Positions 25,274 to 35,372 of a stretch of DNA of 49,611 nt are shown here, in pieces; positions within the stretch are counted from its first letter, which is position 1; each line of letters opens with the position of its first letter. The stretch spans positions 1 through 49,611 of the forward strand of contig MSXT01000036.1 in NCBI GenBank assembly GCA_002083595.1, written 5' to 3'. The notes under the pieces were generated by a model that was not told the DNA's origin, did not search any database, and worked only from the letters and a program-made list of their open reading frames with translations. This DNA is from Proteobacteria bacterium ST_bin16 (GTDB lineage: Bacteria > Pseudomonadota > Gammaproteobacteria > Burkholderiales > Nitrosomonadaceae). Made by a program: the position numbers and the translations under genes.

Positions 25274-27343
25274 ATGCGATGTGTATCCAATTCTTGGGCT
25301 ACTCTAGTCACTTTATTGTTAATCTCGCTACCGGGATGGGCTCAATCCCTTGAAATCGCGCCATCCATCATTCTCAACCCGGTCAACATCACCGCCACGC
25401 GCAGCGAGCGTTCGCCGGAGCAGATTCCGAACAGCGTCACACAGATCACGCGCACTCCGCAGCATAACTACCAGCCCGGCGCGACATTGGATGAATTTGC
25501 GCGTGGCACGCCGGGGGTGTTTTTTCAGAATCAGTTCAACTTCACGCAGGATTTGCGCATTGCGATCCGGGGTTTTGGCGCACGTTCGCCGTTCGGGGTG
25601 CGCGGTATTCAGATGCGCGTCGACGGCATCCCGGCGACATTGCCGGACGGGCAAACGCAGCTGGATTCGATCGATCCGTCGCTGATCGAGCGCATGGATA
25701 TTCTGCGCGGGCCTTCCGCGTCGCTGTACGGCAACGCTTCCGGCGGCATGATCGACATCACCACGCGCGAAGCGCCGCCGGAGAAATTCGTGATCATGCC
25801 GCGACAGGTGTTCGGCCAATACGGTTATCTGAAATCCGAGTTATTTATGGGCGGACGGCAAGGAAACTTTGGTTACAGTCTGTATGGCTCGCACCTGCAA
25901 CAGGATGGCTGGCGCGATCATAGCGCGATGCAGAATACGTTTTCACAGGCTAAGCTGAATTTTCAGACGAGTGCCGATTCCGATTTGATGCTGGTGTTCC
26001 GCGAGTTTTATTCGCCGCTGTCGAAAGATCCCGGCGCTTTGACCCGCGTGGAAGTGCAGGCCGATCCCCGGCAAGCTTCTGCGCGCAATGTGCAGTACAA
26101 CGCCGGTGAAGAAATCCGCCAGGAGGAGATGGGCATCCGCTTTCGCCAGAGACCATCTGCCGGCAAGGAATTCAGCATGACGGGGCATTGGTTGCAACGG
26201 GATTTCCAAAGCCGCCAGCAGTTTTTCGATGGTGGACAGGTGCAGTTTGACCGGCAGGTGGGCGGATTGATGATGCAATTCGTCAACGATCATATTTTGC
26301 TCAACCGGCCCAACCGCTTTCTGATCGGCGTCGATTATGGCATCCAGAACGACGACCGGCAGCGTTTCAACAACAATTTTGGCGCGCGCGGCGCATTGAA
26401 CTTGAGCCAGACCGAGCGTGTGCAGAGCACCGGGCCGTTTTTCCGCAACGAATGGCGCGTGGCGGATAAGCTGGATGTGGTGTTCGGCGGGCGCTGGGAT
26501 TGGCTTCGGTACGAAGTCAAAGATCAATTCAAAAGCGATGGCAACCAATCCGGCGCACGCACCGTGTCACAAGCCAGCGGCACCGCCGGGCTGGTGTATC
26601 ACGTGACCAGCCAGCAGCAGATTTACGCGCATACCGCTTCCGTTTTTGAAGCGCCGACCACCACCGAACTACTGAATAATCCTGCCGGAAAAGGCGGTTT
26701 CAATCCGAATCTGAACGCGCAGACGTCGCTCAGCAACGAACTCGGCTTTCGCGGTAACACCGCCGGATTTCAATACGACACTGCGGTGTTTTTCATCCGC
26801 ACGTGGAACGAAATCACGCCGTTCGAACTGGCATCGTCACCCGGCCGGGCATTTTTCCGCAACGCCGGGCAATCGCGCCGCATCGGCGTCGAAACACGCC
26901 TGGCGACGCCGGAATGGAAAGGTCTGCGCGGCGAAGTGAGTTACACGTTCTCGGATTTTGAATTTGAAAAATACATCGCCAACGATACCAACCTGAAAGG
27001 CAACATTTTCCCCGGCATTCCGCGGCACCGCTGGGAAGGATTACTGCGCTACGCGCACCCGCTCGGTTTTTTCGGACAACTACACGTGCACCGCGTCGGC
27101 GAGTTTTTTGTCAACGACACCAATAGCGCAACCAATCCGGCGTATACCTTGGGTCAACTGCTGGCGGGATGGGAATTGCGGCGCAACAACTTTGAAAGCT
27201 CTGTCTTTTTCGGCGTCAATAACCTGTTCGATGCGCAATATAACGCCAACACGCGCATCAATGCTGCACTCGGTCGGTATTACGAACCCGGCCCGCCACT
27301 GAATGTGTTCGGCGGCGTGCGGGTTCGAATTGTGGTGTTTTGA
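25274..27343 (+). CDS. pqqU: PqqU-like TonB-dependent outer-membrane receptor
   Basis: A 689-residue TonB-dependent receptor from the chosen start. A signal peptide (residues 1-24, ending GWAQS) is followed by a TonB-box-like NPVNITATRS. The plug domain includes RIAIRGFGARSPFGVRGI, VDGIPATLPDGQTQ and YGNASGGMIDIT. The barrel ends with a terminal phenylalanine, as expected. These plug stretches closely match what I recall of E. coli YncD, now called PqqU, the receptor for the redox cofactor PQQ. The C-terminal GRYYEPGP is also shared. The next gene is a PQQ enzyme, which supports the match. A start at 25217 is possible, but 25274 gives a normal signal peptide. Confidence 0.85.
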   Translation: MRCVSNSWATLVTLLLISLPGWAQSLEIAPSIILNPVNITATRSERSPEQIPNSVTQITRTPQHNYQPGATLDEFARGTPGVFFQNQFNFTQDLRIAIRGFGARSPFGVRGIQMRVDGIPATLPDGQTQLDSIDPSLIERMDILRGPSASLYGNASGGMIDITTREAPPEKFVIMPRQVFGQYGYLKSELFMGGRQGNFGYSLYGSHLQQDGWRDHSAMQNTFSQAKLNFQTSADSDLMLVFREFYSPLSKDPGALTRVEVQADPRQASARNVQYNAGEEIRQEEMGIRFRQRPSAGKEFSMTGHWLQRDFQSRQQFFDGGQVQFDRQVGGLMMQFVNDHILLNRPNRFLIGVDYGIQNDDRQRFNNNFGARGALNLSQTERVQSTGPFFRNEWRVADKLDVVFGGRWDWLRYEVKDQFKSDGNQSGARTVSQASGTAGLVYHVTSQQQIYAHTASVFEAPTTTELLNNPAGKGGFNPNLNAQTSLSNELGFRGNTAGFQYDTAVFFIRTWNEITPFELASSPGRAFFRNAGQSRRIGVETRLATPEWKGLRGEVSYTFSDFEFEKYIANDTNLKGNIFPGIPRHRWEGLLRYAHPLGFFGQLHVHRVGEFFVNDTNSATNPAYTLGQLLAGWELRRNNFESSVFFGVNNLFDAQYNANTRINAALGRYYEPGPPLNVFGGVRVRIVVF

Positions 27344-27420
27344 CCCGCCCTGTATTGAGCCGCTCCGGCAGGAATGGTACAGTGGAGCGCGTTAACTCAT
27401 GCACCGTGACACTATCCACT

Positions 27421-28533
27421 ATGAAACGACCACTTAAAAAAATCCTGATCGCAATCGCTCTCTGTCTTGCTGTTTCACAAACCGTGCAAGCCCAACGCCT
27501 CCAAACCGAATTCGATGTGCGCCTGGTGGCCGAGGGATTGCAATTTCCCTGGGGCATGGCGTTCATGCCGGATGGCAATGTGTTGGTGACGGAGAAGGTT
27601 GGCCGGTTGCGTATCATCACACCGGACGGCAAGGTATCGGAGCCGATCAAGGGCGTTCCGGCGGTTTTCTTTCAGCAGCAAGGCGGTTTGCTCGATGTCG
27701 CGCTGGATCCGGAATTTGCCAAGAACCGGCTGATTTATCTTTCTTACGCCGAACCGGAAGGGTCGCGGGCGGGAACGGCGGTCGCCCGGGCTGAATTGAA
27801 AGATGGCAGCCTGGAAAACTTGCAGGTAATTTTCCGCCAGGTACCGAAAGTACCGGGATCGGTGCATTTCGGTTCCCGTTTAGCGTTCACGCCCGACGGC
27901 AATCTGTTCATCACGTTGGGCGATCGCGGTGATTACATGGAGGAAGCGCAGAATCTGAGTAATCACATCGGCAAGATCATCCGCATCAAGCCCGACGGCT
28001 CGGTGCCCGCCGACAATCCATTCGTCAATAATCCGCAAGCCAAACCGGAAATCTGGTCGTACGGTCATCGCAGCGTGCAGGGCGCTACGATTCATCCGGA
28101 AACCGGCGCGTTGTGGATTCATGAACATGGCCCCAAGGGTGGCGACGAAATCAATATCCCGCAGCCCGGTAAAAATTACGGCTGGCCCAAGGCCAATTAT
28201 GGGATGCACTACGACGGTACGCCGATAAAGCACGAACATGCCGGACAAGGCTTTGAAGAACCGATTCACTACTGGGTGCCGTCGATTGCGCCCTCCGGTA
28301 TGGTCTTCTATACCGGCAAATTGTTTCCAGCATGGCGCGGCAACTTGTTTGTCGGCGCTTTGGCCGGACGGCAAATCGTGCGTTTAACGTCCGATGATAA
28401 AAAAATTCTCAGCGAAGAACGGTTATTGACCAACACGCTGCGATTTCGCGATGTGGAACAAGGTCCGGATGGCGCGTTGTATCTGTTGACAGATGAAGAC
28501 AATGGCAAATTATTGAAACTGTCACCAAAATGA
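27421..28533 (+). CDS. yliI: PQQ-dependent aldose (soluble sugar) dehydrogenase, Asd/YliI-like
   Basis: A 370-residue periplasmic beta-propeller dehydrogenase, signal peptide ending TVQA. It oxidises aldoses using PQQ. Motifs of the family are clear: FPWGMAFMPDG, QQGGLLDVALDPEF, NHIGKIIRI, NEHGP-type HEHGPKGGDEINIPQPG and GPDGALYLLTDE. They resemble those of E. coli YliI (Asd). Start 27421 gives a signal peptide; a longer frame overlaps the receptor stop by four bases (27340-27343). The receptor gene lies directly upstream, so uptake of PQQ and its use are likely expressed together. No pqqA-E synthesis genes are in the window. Confidence 0.9.
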   Translation: MKRPLKKILIAIALCLAVSQTVQAQRLQTEFDVRLVAEGLQFPWGMAFMPDGNVLVTEKVGRLRIITPDGKVSEPIKGVPAVFFQQQGGLLDVALDPEFAKNRLIYLSYAEPEGSRAGTAVARAELKDGSLENLQVIFRQVPKVPGSVHFGSRLAFTPDGNLFITLGDRGDYMEEAQNLSNHIGKIIRIKPDGSVPADNPFVNNPQAKPEIWSYGHRSVQGATIHPETGALWIHEHGPKGGDEINIPQPGKNYGWPKANYGMHYDGTPIKHEHAGQGFEEPIHYWVPSIAPSGMVFYTGKLFPAWRGNLFVGALAGRQIVRLTSDDKKILSEERLLTNTLRFRDVEQGPDGALYLLTDEDNGKLLKLSPK

Positions 28534-28649
28534 AACATTAATGCGGTATAAACCGGTTCCGGGCAAATCCGCGCATTTTCCGCCCGAGTGCACTGGAATG
28601 GCCATAACCTGATAAGAAAAAATAGCAATCACCTAAACGACTGTCATTG

Positions 28650-30734
28650 ATGGATACCCCCGATCTCAAAACCCCAACGCTGTACATCAATCGCGAACTG
28701 AGCCTGCTGGAATTCAACCGGCGCGTCATCGAACAAGCCAAGGATGAAAGCCTGCCGCTGCTGGAAAGATTGCGTTTCTTATGCATCGCCAGCACCAACT
28801 TGGATGAATTCTTTGAAATCCGCGTGGCTGGTTTAAAACAGCAGGTCAAATACAATTCGACGCAAACCGGCCCGGATAATCTATCCCCAGCCGAAGTGCT
28901 GGCGCGCGTCAGCGAAACTGCGCATCAGTTTGTGCAGGAGCAATACAGCGTGTGGAATGACTTGATCATTCCGGCATTGGCCAAGGACAAAATACGTTTG
29001 CTGCGCCGCGCGCAGTGGAAACCGCTGCTCGGCCGCTGGATTCACCGCTACTTTAAGGATGAAGTATTGCCGGTACTCAGCCCGATCGGTTTGGATCCCG
29101 CACACCCATTTCCGAAAGTGTTGAACAAGAATCTGTATTTCATCATTTCGTTGGAAGGCAAGGATGCCTTCGGGCGGGATTCCGGGCTGGCCATCGTGCA
29201 AGCACCGCGTTCCTTGCCCCGGGTGGTTCCGATCCCGGCCAAGTATAGCGAGGGTAATAACGATTTTGTCATGCTGTCGTCGATCATTCATGCGCATGTG
29301 GGGGATTTGTTTCCGGGCATGAGCGTGACCGGTTGTTATCAATTCAAAGTAACACGCGATAGCGACTTATTGATCGACGACGAAGAGATCGACGATTTGC
29401 TGCGCGCGCTGGAAGGCGAATTGCCATCGCGCAAATTCAGCGACGCCGTGCGCTTGGAAGTCGCGGATAATTGCCCGGATAATCTCAGCCGTTTTCTTTT
29501 GCACAAGTTTGAATTACAGCAAAACGATTTGTATCAGGTCACGGGACCTGTCAATCTGAGCCGTTTGCTGGCGATCTGCGATCTGGTCGACCGACCGGAA
29601 TTGAAATTCGTCGGTTTCACGCCCGACATTCCGAAGCGTTTGCTGAAAAACACCAATATTTTTGACGCGCTGCATAACGGCGACATACTGCTGCACCACC
29701 CGTTTCAATCGTTCGCTCCGGTCATTGACTTTCTGCGTCAGGCAGCCGCCGATCCCAATGTGCTGTCGATCAAGCAGACCTTGTACCGCACCGGCGCCGA
29801 TTCCGCCGTGGTCGAAGCGCTCAAGGTAGCGGCGCGCGCGGGTAAAGAAGTCACGGTGGTGATCGAATTGCGCGCGCGCTTCGATGAAGAAGCCAATATC
29901 GAGCTCGCCAGTGAATTGCAGCAAGTGGGCGCGCACGTCGTGTATGGCGTGGTCAATTACAAAACCCACGCGAAAATGATTCTGGTGGTGCGGCGGGAAG
30001 GCCGCACCTTGCGCCGCTACGTGCATCTGGGAACCGGCAACTACCATGCCCGCACCGCGCGGTTGTATACCGATTACGGTCTGCTGACCTGCGACAAGGC
30101 CATCGGCGAGGACGTCAATAAACTGTTTCATCAACTAACCGGTTTGGGCCGTGCGGGTAAGCTGAAAAAGCTTTTACAGTCGCCGTTCACGCTGCATAAG
30201 GGTATTCTGAGCTATATCGACAAGGAAATCAGTGCCGCAACCGCCGGAAAAAAAGCCTGGATCATCGCCAAGATGAACGCGTTGGTCGATCCGGAAATCA
30301 TCGCCGCACTGTACAAGGCATCGCAAGCGGGTGTCAAAATCGATTTGATCATTCGCGGCATCTGCTGTTTGCGCCCCGGCATTAAAGGCGTATCGGAAAA
30401 TATCAGTGTGCGTTCCATCGTCGGCCGTTTTCTCGAGCATACCCGGGTTTATTATTTTCACAACGGCGGAGGAATCGGCGAGGAGCTGGTATTTTGTTCC
30501 AGCGCGGACTGGATGACACGCAATCTGCATTACCGCGTCGAAGTGTGTTTCCCAGTTGAGGAGAAGCGCACCAGTGACAATGTCATCGATCAAGGACTGC
30601 TCAGCTACCTATCCGACAACACTCAGTCTTGGTTACTGCAAAGCGATGGCTCATACAAACGCTCGAAACCCGGCACCGCCAAACCGCGCGCGGCGCAACA
30701 ATTACTGCTGGAACATTATTGCGGTCCGGCTTGA
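28650..30734 (+). CDS. ppk1: Polyphosphate kinase
   Basis: A 694-residue Ppk1 that makes polyphosphate reversibly from ATP. The N-terminal YINRELSLLEFNRRVIEQ and the SPIGLDPAHPFP segment are signature stretches. The phosphorylated histidine is in YKTHAKMIL near residue 440 and the second conserved histidine in TGNYHART near 466. Length is normal. ATG 28650 is used; a TTG lies just before it. It ends convergently with, and overlaps by 19 bases, the CHASE2 gene on the other strand. The polyphosphatase gene ppx lies about 5 kb further on. Confidence 0.95.
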   Translation: MDTPDLKTPTLYINRELSLLEFNRRVIEQAKDESLPLLERLRFLCIASTNLDEFFEIRVAGLKQQVKYNSTQTGPDNLSPAEVLARVSETAHQFVQEQYSVWNDLIIPALAKDKIRLLRRAQWKPLLGRWIHRYFKDEVLPVLSPIGLDPAHPFPKVLNKNLYFIISLEGKDAFGRDSGLAIVQAPRSLPRVVPIPAKYSEGNNDFVMLSSIIHAHVGDLFPGMSVTGCYQFKVTRDSDLLIDDEEIDDLLRALEGELPSRKFSDAVRLEVADNCPDNLSRFLLHKFELQQNDLYQVTGPVNLSRLLAICDLVDRPELKFVGFTPDIPKRLLKNTNIFDALHNGDILLHHPFQSFAPVIDFLRQAAADPNVLSIKQTLYRTGADSAVVEALKVAARAGKEVTVVIELRARFDEEANIELASELQQVGAHVVYGVVNYKTHAKMILVVRREGRTLRRYVHLGTGNYHARTARLYTDYGLLTCDKAIGEDVNKLFHQLTGLGRAGKLKKLLQSPFTLHKGILSYIDKEISAATAGKKAWIIAKMNALVDPEIIAALYKASQAGVKIDLIIRGICCLRPGIKGVSENISVRSIVGRFLEHTRVYYFHNGGGIGEELVFCSSADWMTRNLHYRVEVCFPVEEKRTSDNVIDQGLLSYLSDNTQSWLLQSDGSYKRSKPGTAKPRAAQQLLLEHYCGPA

Positions 30735-33565
30735 TACAGCTTGTGCTGCATTAATTCGTACAGCGCTTCATAAGGAATCGGCCTGCTGAAAAAATAGCCT
30801 TGATGGTAATAACAAGCGTGTTGAAGCAATAACTTCACTTGCCGCTCCGTTTCCACGCCTTCCGCGATCACGATCAAGCCAAGATTTTTTCCCAGGCCGA
30901 TAATGGCTTGCACGATTTTCAGATCGTTGCGGTTCTGATCCAGCGTGCGCACGAAGGATTTATCAATTTTCAGGATATCGATCGGCAATTCCCGCAACAG
31001 CGTCAACGAGGAATAACCGGTGCCGAAATCGTCCAGAGCGATCAAAATATTCAAGCGCCTGATTTCCTCGAGCACCTTGCTGACCCGTTCCATGTCGTTA
31101 ACAATGGCGCTCTCGGTGATTTCCAGTATCAAGGATCGCGCGGGCAGCCCGGTGTCGTGCAGCACTTGGAGAATCGTTTGTGGAAAATCCCGGTTCAATA
31201 ATTGCCGCGGATGCACATTAACCGAAACATTCACCGGATAACCCAATTGCAACAGGTTATACGCCGCGGTACACGAGGTTCTGAGTACGATTTCGCCCAA
31301 CTGCCCGATCTGACCGATGTCTTCCGCCAGCGGAATGAATTCGCTCGGCGACAAATAGCCCCGCTTCGGGTGCAACCAGCGTACCAGCGCTTCGATGCGG
31401 GCAATATGATGCGATTGCGCATGGACGATCGGTTGAAACAATACTTGCAATTCGTCATTCTTGATCGCCGCACGCAACTCTCTTTCCAGTTCGAGTTGAT
31501 CGCGTGTCCAGACTACCGAGGACTCGGCCGAATATAACCCGAAGTGATTGCCGCCATCCTTTTTGACCCGGTACATCGCGGTACCGGCTCGCTCCAGCAC
31601 AGTTTCGCTGGTCAATCCGTCATCCGGATAAAAACTCACACCGATACTGACGGAAACGAATACTTCCAGACCGTCGATCTCAAAGCGCTGCCGGATCGCA
31701 TCGAGAACTTTCTGCGCCATTCCGGGCGCGGAATCTTCCTTGGACAAACAGTTGGATAACAGCACAAACTCATCGCCGCCCCAGCGCGCCAATACATCCT
31801 CGGGTGCCACCACGTCAAACAAGCGGCCGGACACCATTTTGAGCAGCTTGTCTCCGGCATGATGTCCCATGGCATCGTTAATTTTTTTAAAATTATCCAG
31901 GGTGACAAAAAATACCGTGATAATTTTTCCGCTATTGGCGATCTCCTGAATCAGGGAATCGAATTGCGCCAGCAGTCTTGAGCGGTTCGGCAGCTTGGTC
32001 AGCGCATCGTAGCTCTGCTGATGCGCGACCTGCTGAGCCAATTCAACCCGGTCGGTAATATCCGTCATGGCGATCACCGAACCCATGATGGCCTTTTGCT
32101 CGTCCAGTAACTGGTTGCGCGTGATACGAACCGTCCGTTCATTGCCCTGCACGGTTCTGAGCACACATTCAAACATGCCGGGTTTATTCACGCTGCCGCT
32201 CGCGATATCTTTCCCGGCTTGATCAAGCGGCACATCACCCGCATTCGTATCAAACCCGAGAATCTCCGCTAAAGGCTTCCCTTTGATTTGCTCGAGCCGG
32301 GTGCGCAGAATTTTCTCCGCCCCTGTGTTGATGTAAATCACTTGATCGGAAACGTCGGTGATAATGACACCGTCGCCGATCGACTCCAGCGCCACATTGG
32401 AATGCGCTTTGCTCATCCAGAGTGTGCGCAAGAATTCATTGATACGGCGCCAATTCCACAGCGGATACAGCGACAATGTGCCTAACAAAGCAGCCCCGGG
32501 AGGAATCCAGACACGATTCAATTCCAGAATCAAACCGGAGAGAAACAGTCCGGCGGCCATGAATGCAAGCAACAGCGGGATGGTAAGGTTCTTTCCAACC
32601 CAGGCGAGAATAACCAGAATCGCGCTAACCCATACAACCGAGAGCGCGGCTGTTATCGTTCCCGGCACCGGGTAAATCATACGATTGGCCGTCAGCATGG
32701 AGAAAACATTGGCATGCCATTCCACGCCTGTCATGGGTTGATGATTGAGTGGCGATAGCGGTGTGGCAAAGCGTGTTCCCATCCCGGTTGCCGTCATACC
32801 GACCAGCACCGTTTTGTTGGTTAAACCGGCCAGGACAGCATCGTCGAACAACACCCGGGCGTACGATATCCGGCGGAAACTGCCGGACTCGCCTGCGTAT
32901 GGTATCAGCGCCTCTTGTGCTCTCACCCAGTGTTCCGGTTGCCCGGATACTGCTTCAGGGCTTTGCTGTTGCTGCATGGCTCTTGCCGCCGCCGGATTGG
33001 TCAGTGCCAATCCCAACGCTGGCCATTCCGGTGCATTGATGCCCGCGGACAGAAAGACACGCCGGGCCACACCATCGCTATCCAGTTCGATATCCACATG
33101 ACCCAATACCGCCTGCTGGGCAAATAGCGGTAGCGGTTGCACCAGCATCAGCGATTCCATATGGGCATCGAATACCGGCGCTACGGGAAAAACAACATTA
33201 CCGTGCGCGGCGATTGCCAAAGCCAGTAAATGATCTGCGTAGGGGTCGTTTTCTTGTGGTTCGGACAACAGTAAATCCAGGGCCAGCGCTTTGCTACCGA
33301 TTGAATTCAGCCGGTTGATTAATTCCGCATGCACGCCCCTGGACCACGGCCAGCGGCCTAACACTTTAAAGCTCTCATCGTCGATGGCAACGATTACGAT
33401 ATCCGGATCTTGCGGATATTGTTGCAGGACGGCTATTTTGTCATAGAGGATAAAATCAAAACGCTCCAGCACTTCCGTATAAGCGATGGCAGCGACCCCG
33501 GCCAGCAAGATGACGATACGCGCAGCAAATGAGTAATGCTTCCACGACCGGCCCGCCAGGATCAT
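30716..33565 (-). CDS. CHASE2-PAS-GGDEF-EAL membrane protein
   Basis: A 949-residue cyclic-di-GMP enzyme. An N-terminal transmembrane helix (about 15-30) is followed by a periplasmic CHASE2 sensor (about 45-290; IVIVAIDDESFKVLGRWPWS is its hallmark) and three hydrophobic helices (about 305-370). A PAS domain comes at about 385-500. The GGDEF domain (about 515-680) keeps WGGDEF. The EAL domain (about 690-940) has EALVRW and DDFGTGYSSL. Both catalytic motifs look intact, so synthesis and breakdown are both possible. The start overlaps the stop of the LysM-FecR gene (ATGA), which makes the pair a coupled envelope-sensing operon. The 3' end overlaps ppk1 convergently by 19 bases. Confidence 0.93.
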   Translation of the reverse strand: MILAGRSWKHYSFAARIVILLAGVAAIAYTEVLERFDFILYDKIAVLQQYPQDPDIVIVAIDDESFKVLGRWPWSRGVHAELINRLNSIGSKALALDLLLSEPQENDPYADHLLALAIAAHGNVVFPVAPVFDAHMESLMLVQPLPLFAQQAVLGHVDIELDSDGVARRVFLSAGINAPEWPALGLALTNPAAARAMQQQQSPEAVSGQPEHWVRAQEALIPYAGESGSFRRISYARVLFDDAVLAGLTNKTVLVGMTATGMGTRFATPLSPLNHQPMTGVEWHANVFSMLTANRMIYPVPGTITAALSVVWVSAILVILAWVGKNLTIPLLLAFMAAGLFLSGLILELNRVWIPPGAALLGTLSLYPLWNWRRINEFLRTLWMSKAHSNVALESIGDGVIITDVSDQVIYINTGAEKILRTRLEQIKGKPLAEILGFDTNAGDVPLDQAGKDIASGSVNKPGMFECVLRTVQGNERTVRITRNQLLDEQKAIMGSVIAMTDITDRVELAQQVAHQQSYDALTKLPNRSRLLAQFDSLIQEIANSGKIITVFFVTLDNFKKINDAMGHHAGDKLLKMVSGRLFDVVAPEDVLARWGGDEFVLLSNCLSKEDSAPGMAQKVLDAIRQRFEIDGLEVFVSVSIGVSFYPDDGLTSETVLERAGTAMYRVKKDGGNHFGLYSAESSVVWTRDQLELERELRAAIKNDELQVLFQPIVHAQSHHIARIEALVRWLHPKRGYLSPSEFIPLAEDIGQIGQLGEIVLRTSCTAAYNLLQLGYPVNVSVNVHPRQLLNRDFPQTILQVLHDTGLPARSLILEITESAIVNDMERVSKVLEEIRRLNILIALDDFGTGYSSLTLLRELPIDILKIDKSFVRTLDQNRNDLKIVQAIIGLGKNLGLIVIAEGVETERQVKLLLQHACYYHQGYFFSRPIPYEALYELMQHKLYQAGPQ

Positions 33566-35211
33566 ATCAATACAAGCAATGGCAGCAGCATCAGTAGCAT
33601 GAACCAGTATGAGATACCGAAAGGCACTTCAATCGCTTGCGGCGCTCCCCAAGGACCTTGGAAACCGTCCGCTTCGATTGTTTTGATACGCAAATAATAA
33701 GTGCCGCTATCCGGCTTTGCGATCGTTAACTGCGAAGCGGTGGTCGACTCATCATGAATAATCTGAGTGAATTCCTTATCGCGCGCGAATTGAAACTGAA
33801 AGCTCTGTCCTTCCGCAGCGGCCCGCCAGGCGAATGTCATTTTGTTATCGTCCAGCTTCGCTTCACCCACCGCCGGTGCGGGATAGGGTACGCGGAATGC
33901 CATGGTATCGCTGAACGGCCCCGCGCCTTCGCGCGCGGATACGGCGAAAATACGCCAGAAATAGTGACCGGGCGTCAGCGATTCGGATAACGTCACACTG
34001 TTTTCTTTCACTTCGGGATTAAAGTACAAAGACGATGAAAAATCGGCATCCTTGCTGATCATGACGGCGTAATGCGACACATCCGCTTGCGCCGCCCATT
34101 TGAATTGCTGCTTCTCCGGCTCCGCCATGCCGCCCGGCAGGGGCGCAAGAATAAAAGGCGCTTCCGGGTAGGCATTCAGCGCGAACGCAATGACCGCATC
34201 CTTGCCTTCGATCGATAAACCATCGATACCGCGCACTCTGAGCCAATAATCGCCATCGGGGATATCGCCGTCGCGGAATGGTAAATTCGCCGCGGTAAAT
34301 TCAGAGCGTAAGTTTTTAAAGTCCCTATCGGCGGCAATCTGCGCCCGGTATGCGTGCGCCCCCGCCAGTGGGGTAAATTTAATCACCAGCGGCAAACTCT
34401 GATAATAATGGGTCGCTCCGGACAAATCCGGCGGCGGCAGCAACTTGACGGGAGAGACCGGCGGCTTGCCTTCGATGGTTACCGTGCCATAACCCGCCGG
34501 CACTTTGACTTGTTTTCTCTCGCCATTGACTTCCACGCTGCCGGTCAGGACTTCGCTGCTGGTGCCGGATTGCGCTTCAATGACCCCGACGCGGAAATCC
34601 GTGCCGCGCACCGAGCTGATTGCGGATGGTGTTTTGATTTTGAACCGGGTGGCTTTCTCGGATTTTTTCGGTACGGAATTTTCCGTACGTCCCTGACGCA
34701 TATCGACCAGCGTGTCAATCAAACCATAATCGCCGAACATGCGCATATTTTCCAGGCGCAGCTCGGTGTTTTCCTGCACGCGCATTTGCGATCCATCGGC
34801 GAATTCGACGGTTACGAACGCATCGTTTCCACTGTGTATTTCATCGCCCGTCAGCAATTGCATACCTTGCTCAAGCGGTATGCGTTCCTGGTCTTTGCGC
34901 TGTAACGTGGCGGTACCATAGACACTGACCGCGTGCGCGAAGGTATCTTGCTGTTTTGTCCAGGCCACCGGGATACGCAGCGTGGTGCCGGGCGGTATCA
35001 CGTAGGGATTGCGCACTTGATTGAGCTGTTGCAACGGTTGCACGTATTCCATGCTTTTTAGATGGCGTTCCGTCAGATTCCACAGATTATCGCCGGGCCG
35101 GACGGTATAAATCCACTCTTCGGCCACCGCAGGAGCCGATAGAATCAGCATCAAAAACAATGCGATGCTGTAAATCCCGCTAAACCGGTGCGCAAGTTTT
35201 CCTAATTGCAT
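33562..35211 (-). CDS. LysM and FecR domain protein
   Basis: A 549-residue exported protein. A signal peptide (about residues 1-30, ending PAVAEE) is followed by a LysM peptidoglycan-binding domain (YTVRPGDNLWNLTERHL) and a FecR domain (about 85-200; GDEIHSGNDAFVTVEFADGS, then SAISSVRGTDFRVGV). Several fibronectin-like beta domains fill the rest. A hydrophobic C-terminal helix (GISYWFMLLMLLPLLVLI) may be a membrane anchor. It is translated just before, and overlapping with, the CHASE2 cyclic-di-GMP gene, so it probably feeds the cell-wall or periplasmic signal into that enzyme. Known FecR proteins act with TonB receptors; no such partner is here. Confidence 0.85.
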   Translation of the reverse strand: MQLGKLAHRFSGIYSIALFLMLILSAPAVAEEWIYTVRPGDNLWNLTERHLKSMEYVQPLQQLNQVRNPYVIPPGTTLRIPVAWTKQQDTFAHAVSVYGTATLQRKDQERIPLEQGMQLLTGDEIHSGNDAFVTVEFADGSQMRVQENTELRLENMRMFGDYGLIDTLVDMRQGRTENSVPKKSEKATRFKIKTPSAISSVRGTDFRVGVIEAQSGTSSEVLTGSVEVNGERKQVKVPAGYGTVTIEGKPPVSPVKLLPPPDLSGATHYYQSLPLVIKFTPLAGAHAYRAQIAADRDFKNLRSEFTAANLPFRDGDIPDGDYWLRVRGIDGLSIEGKDAVIAFALNAYPEAPFILAPLPGGMAEPEKQQFKWAAQADVSHYAVMISKDADFSSSLYFNPEVKENSVTLSESLTPGHYFWRIFAVSAREGAGPFSDTMAFRVPYPAPAVGEAKLDDNKMTFAWRAAAEGQSFQFQFARDKEFTQIIHDESTTASQLTIAKPDSGTYYLRIKTIEADGFQGPWGAPQAIEVPFGISYWFMLLMLLPLLVLI

Positions 35212-35372
35212 GCTATCCCCTCTCTCATTGGAACATCATTGGGTAAAACTTTGAACACAAAAAATCCGTTTTTCCGATATCGGGAAATGCAGCAGTCTAG
35301 CGCTCGCAACCCATAAGTTCAATAGCTTGCAATGAATTCCGTATGTAATCTCAAGCAAGCTGCTGCAACTGC

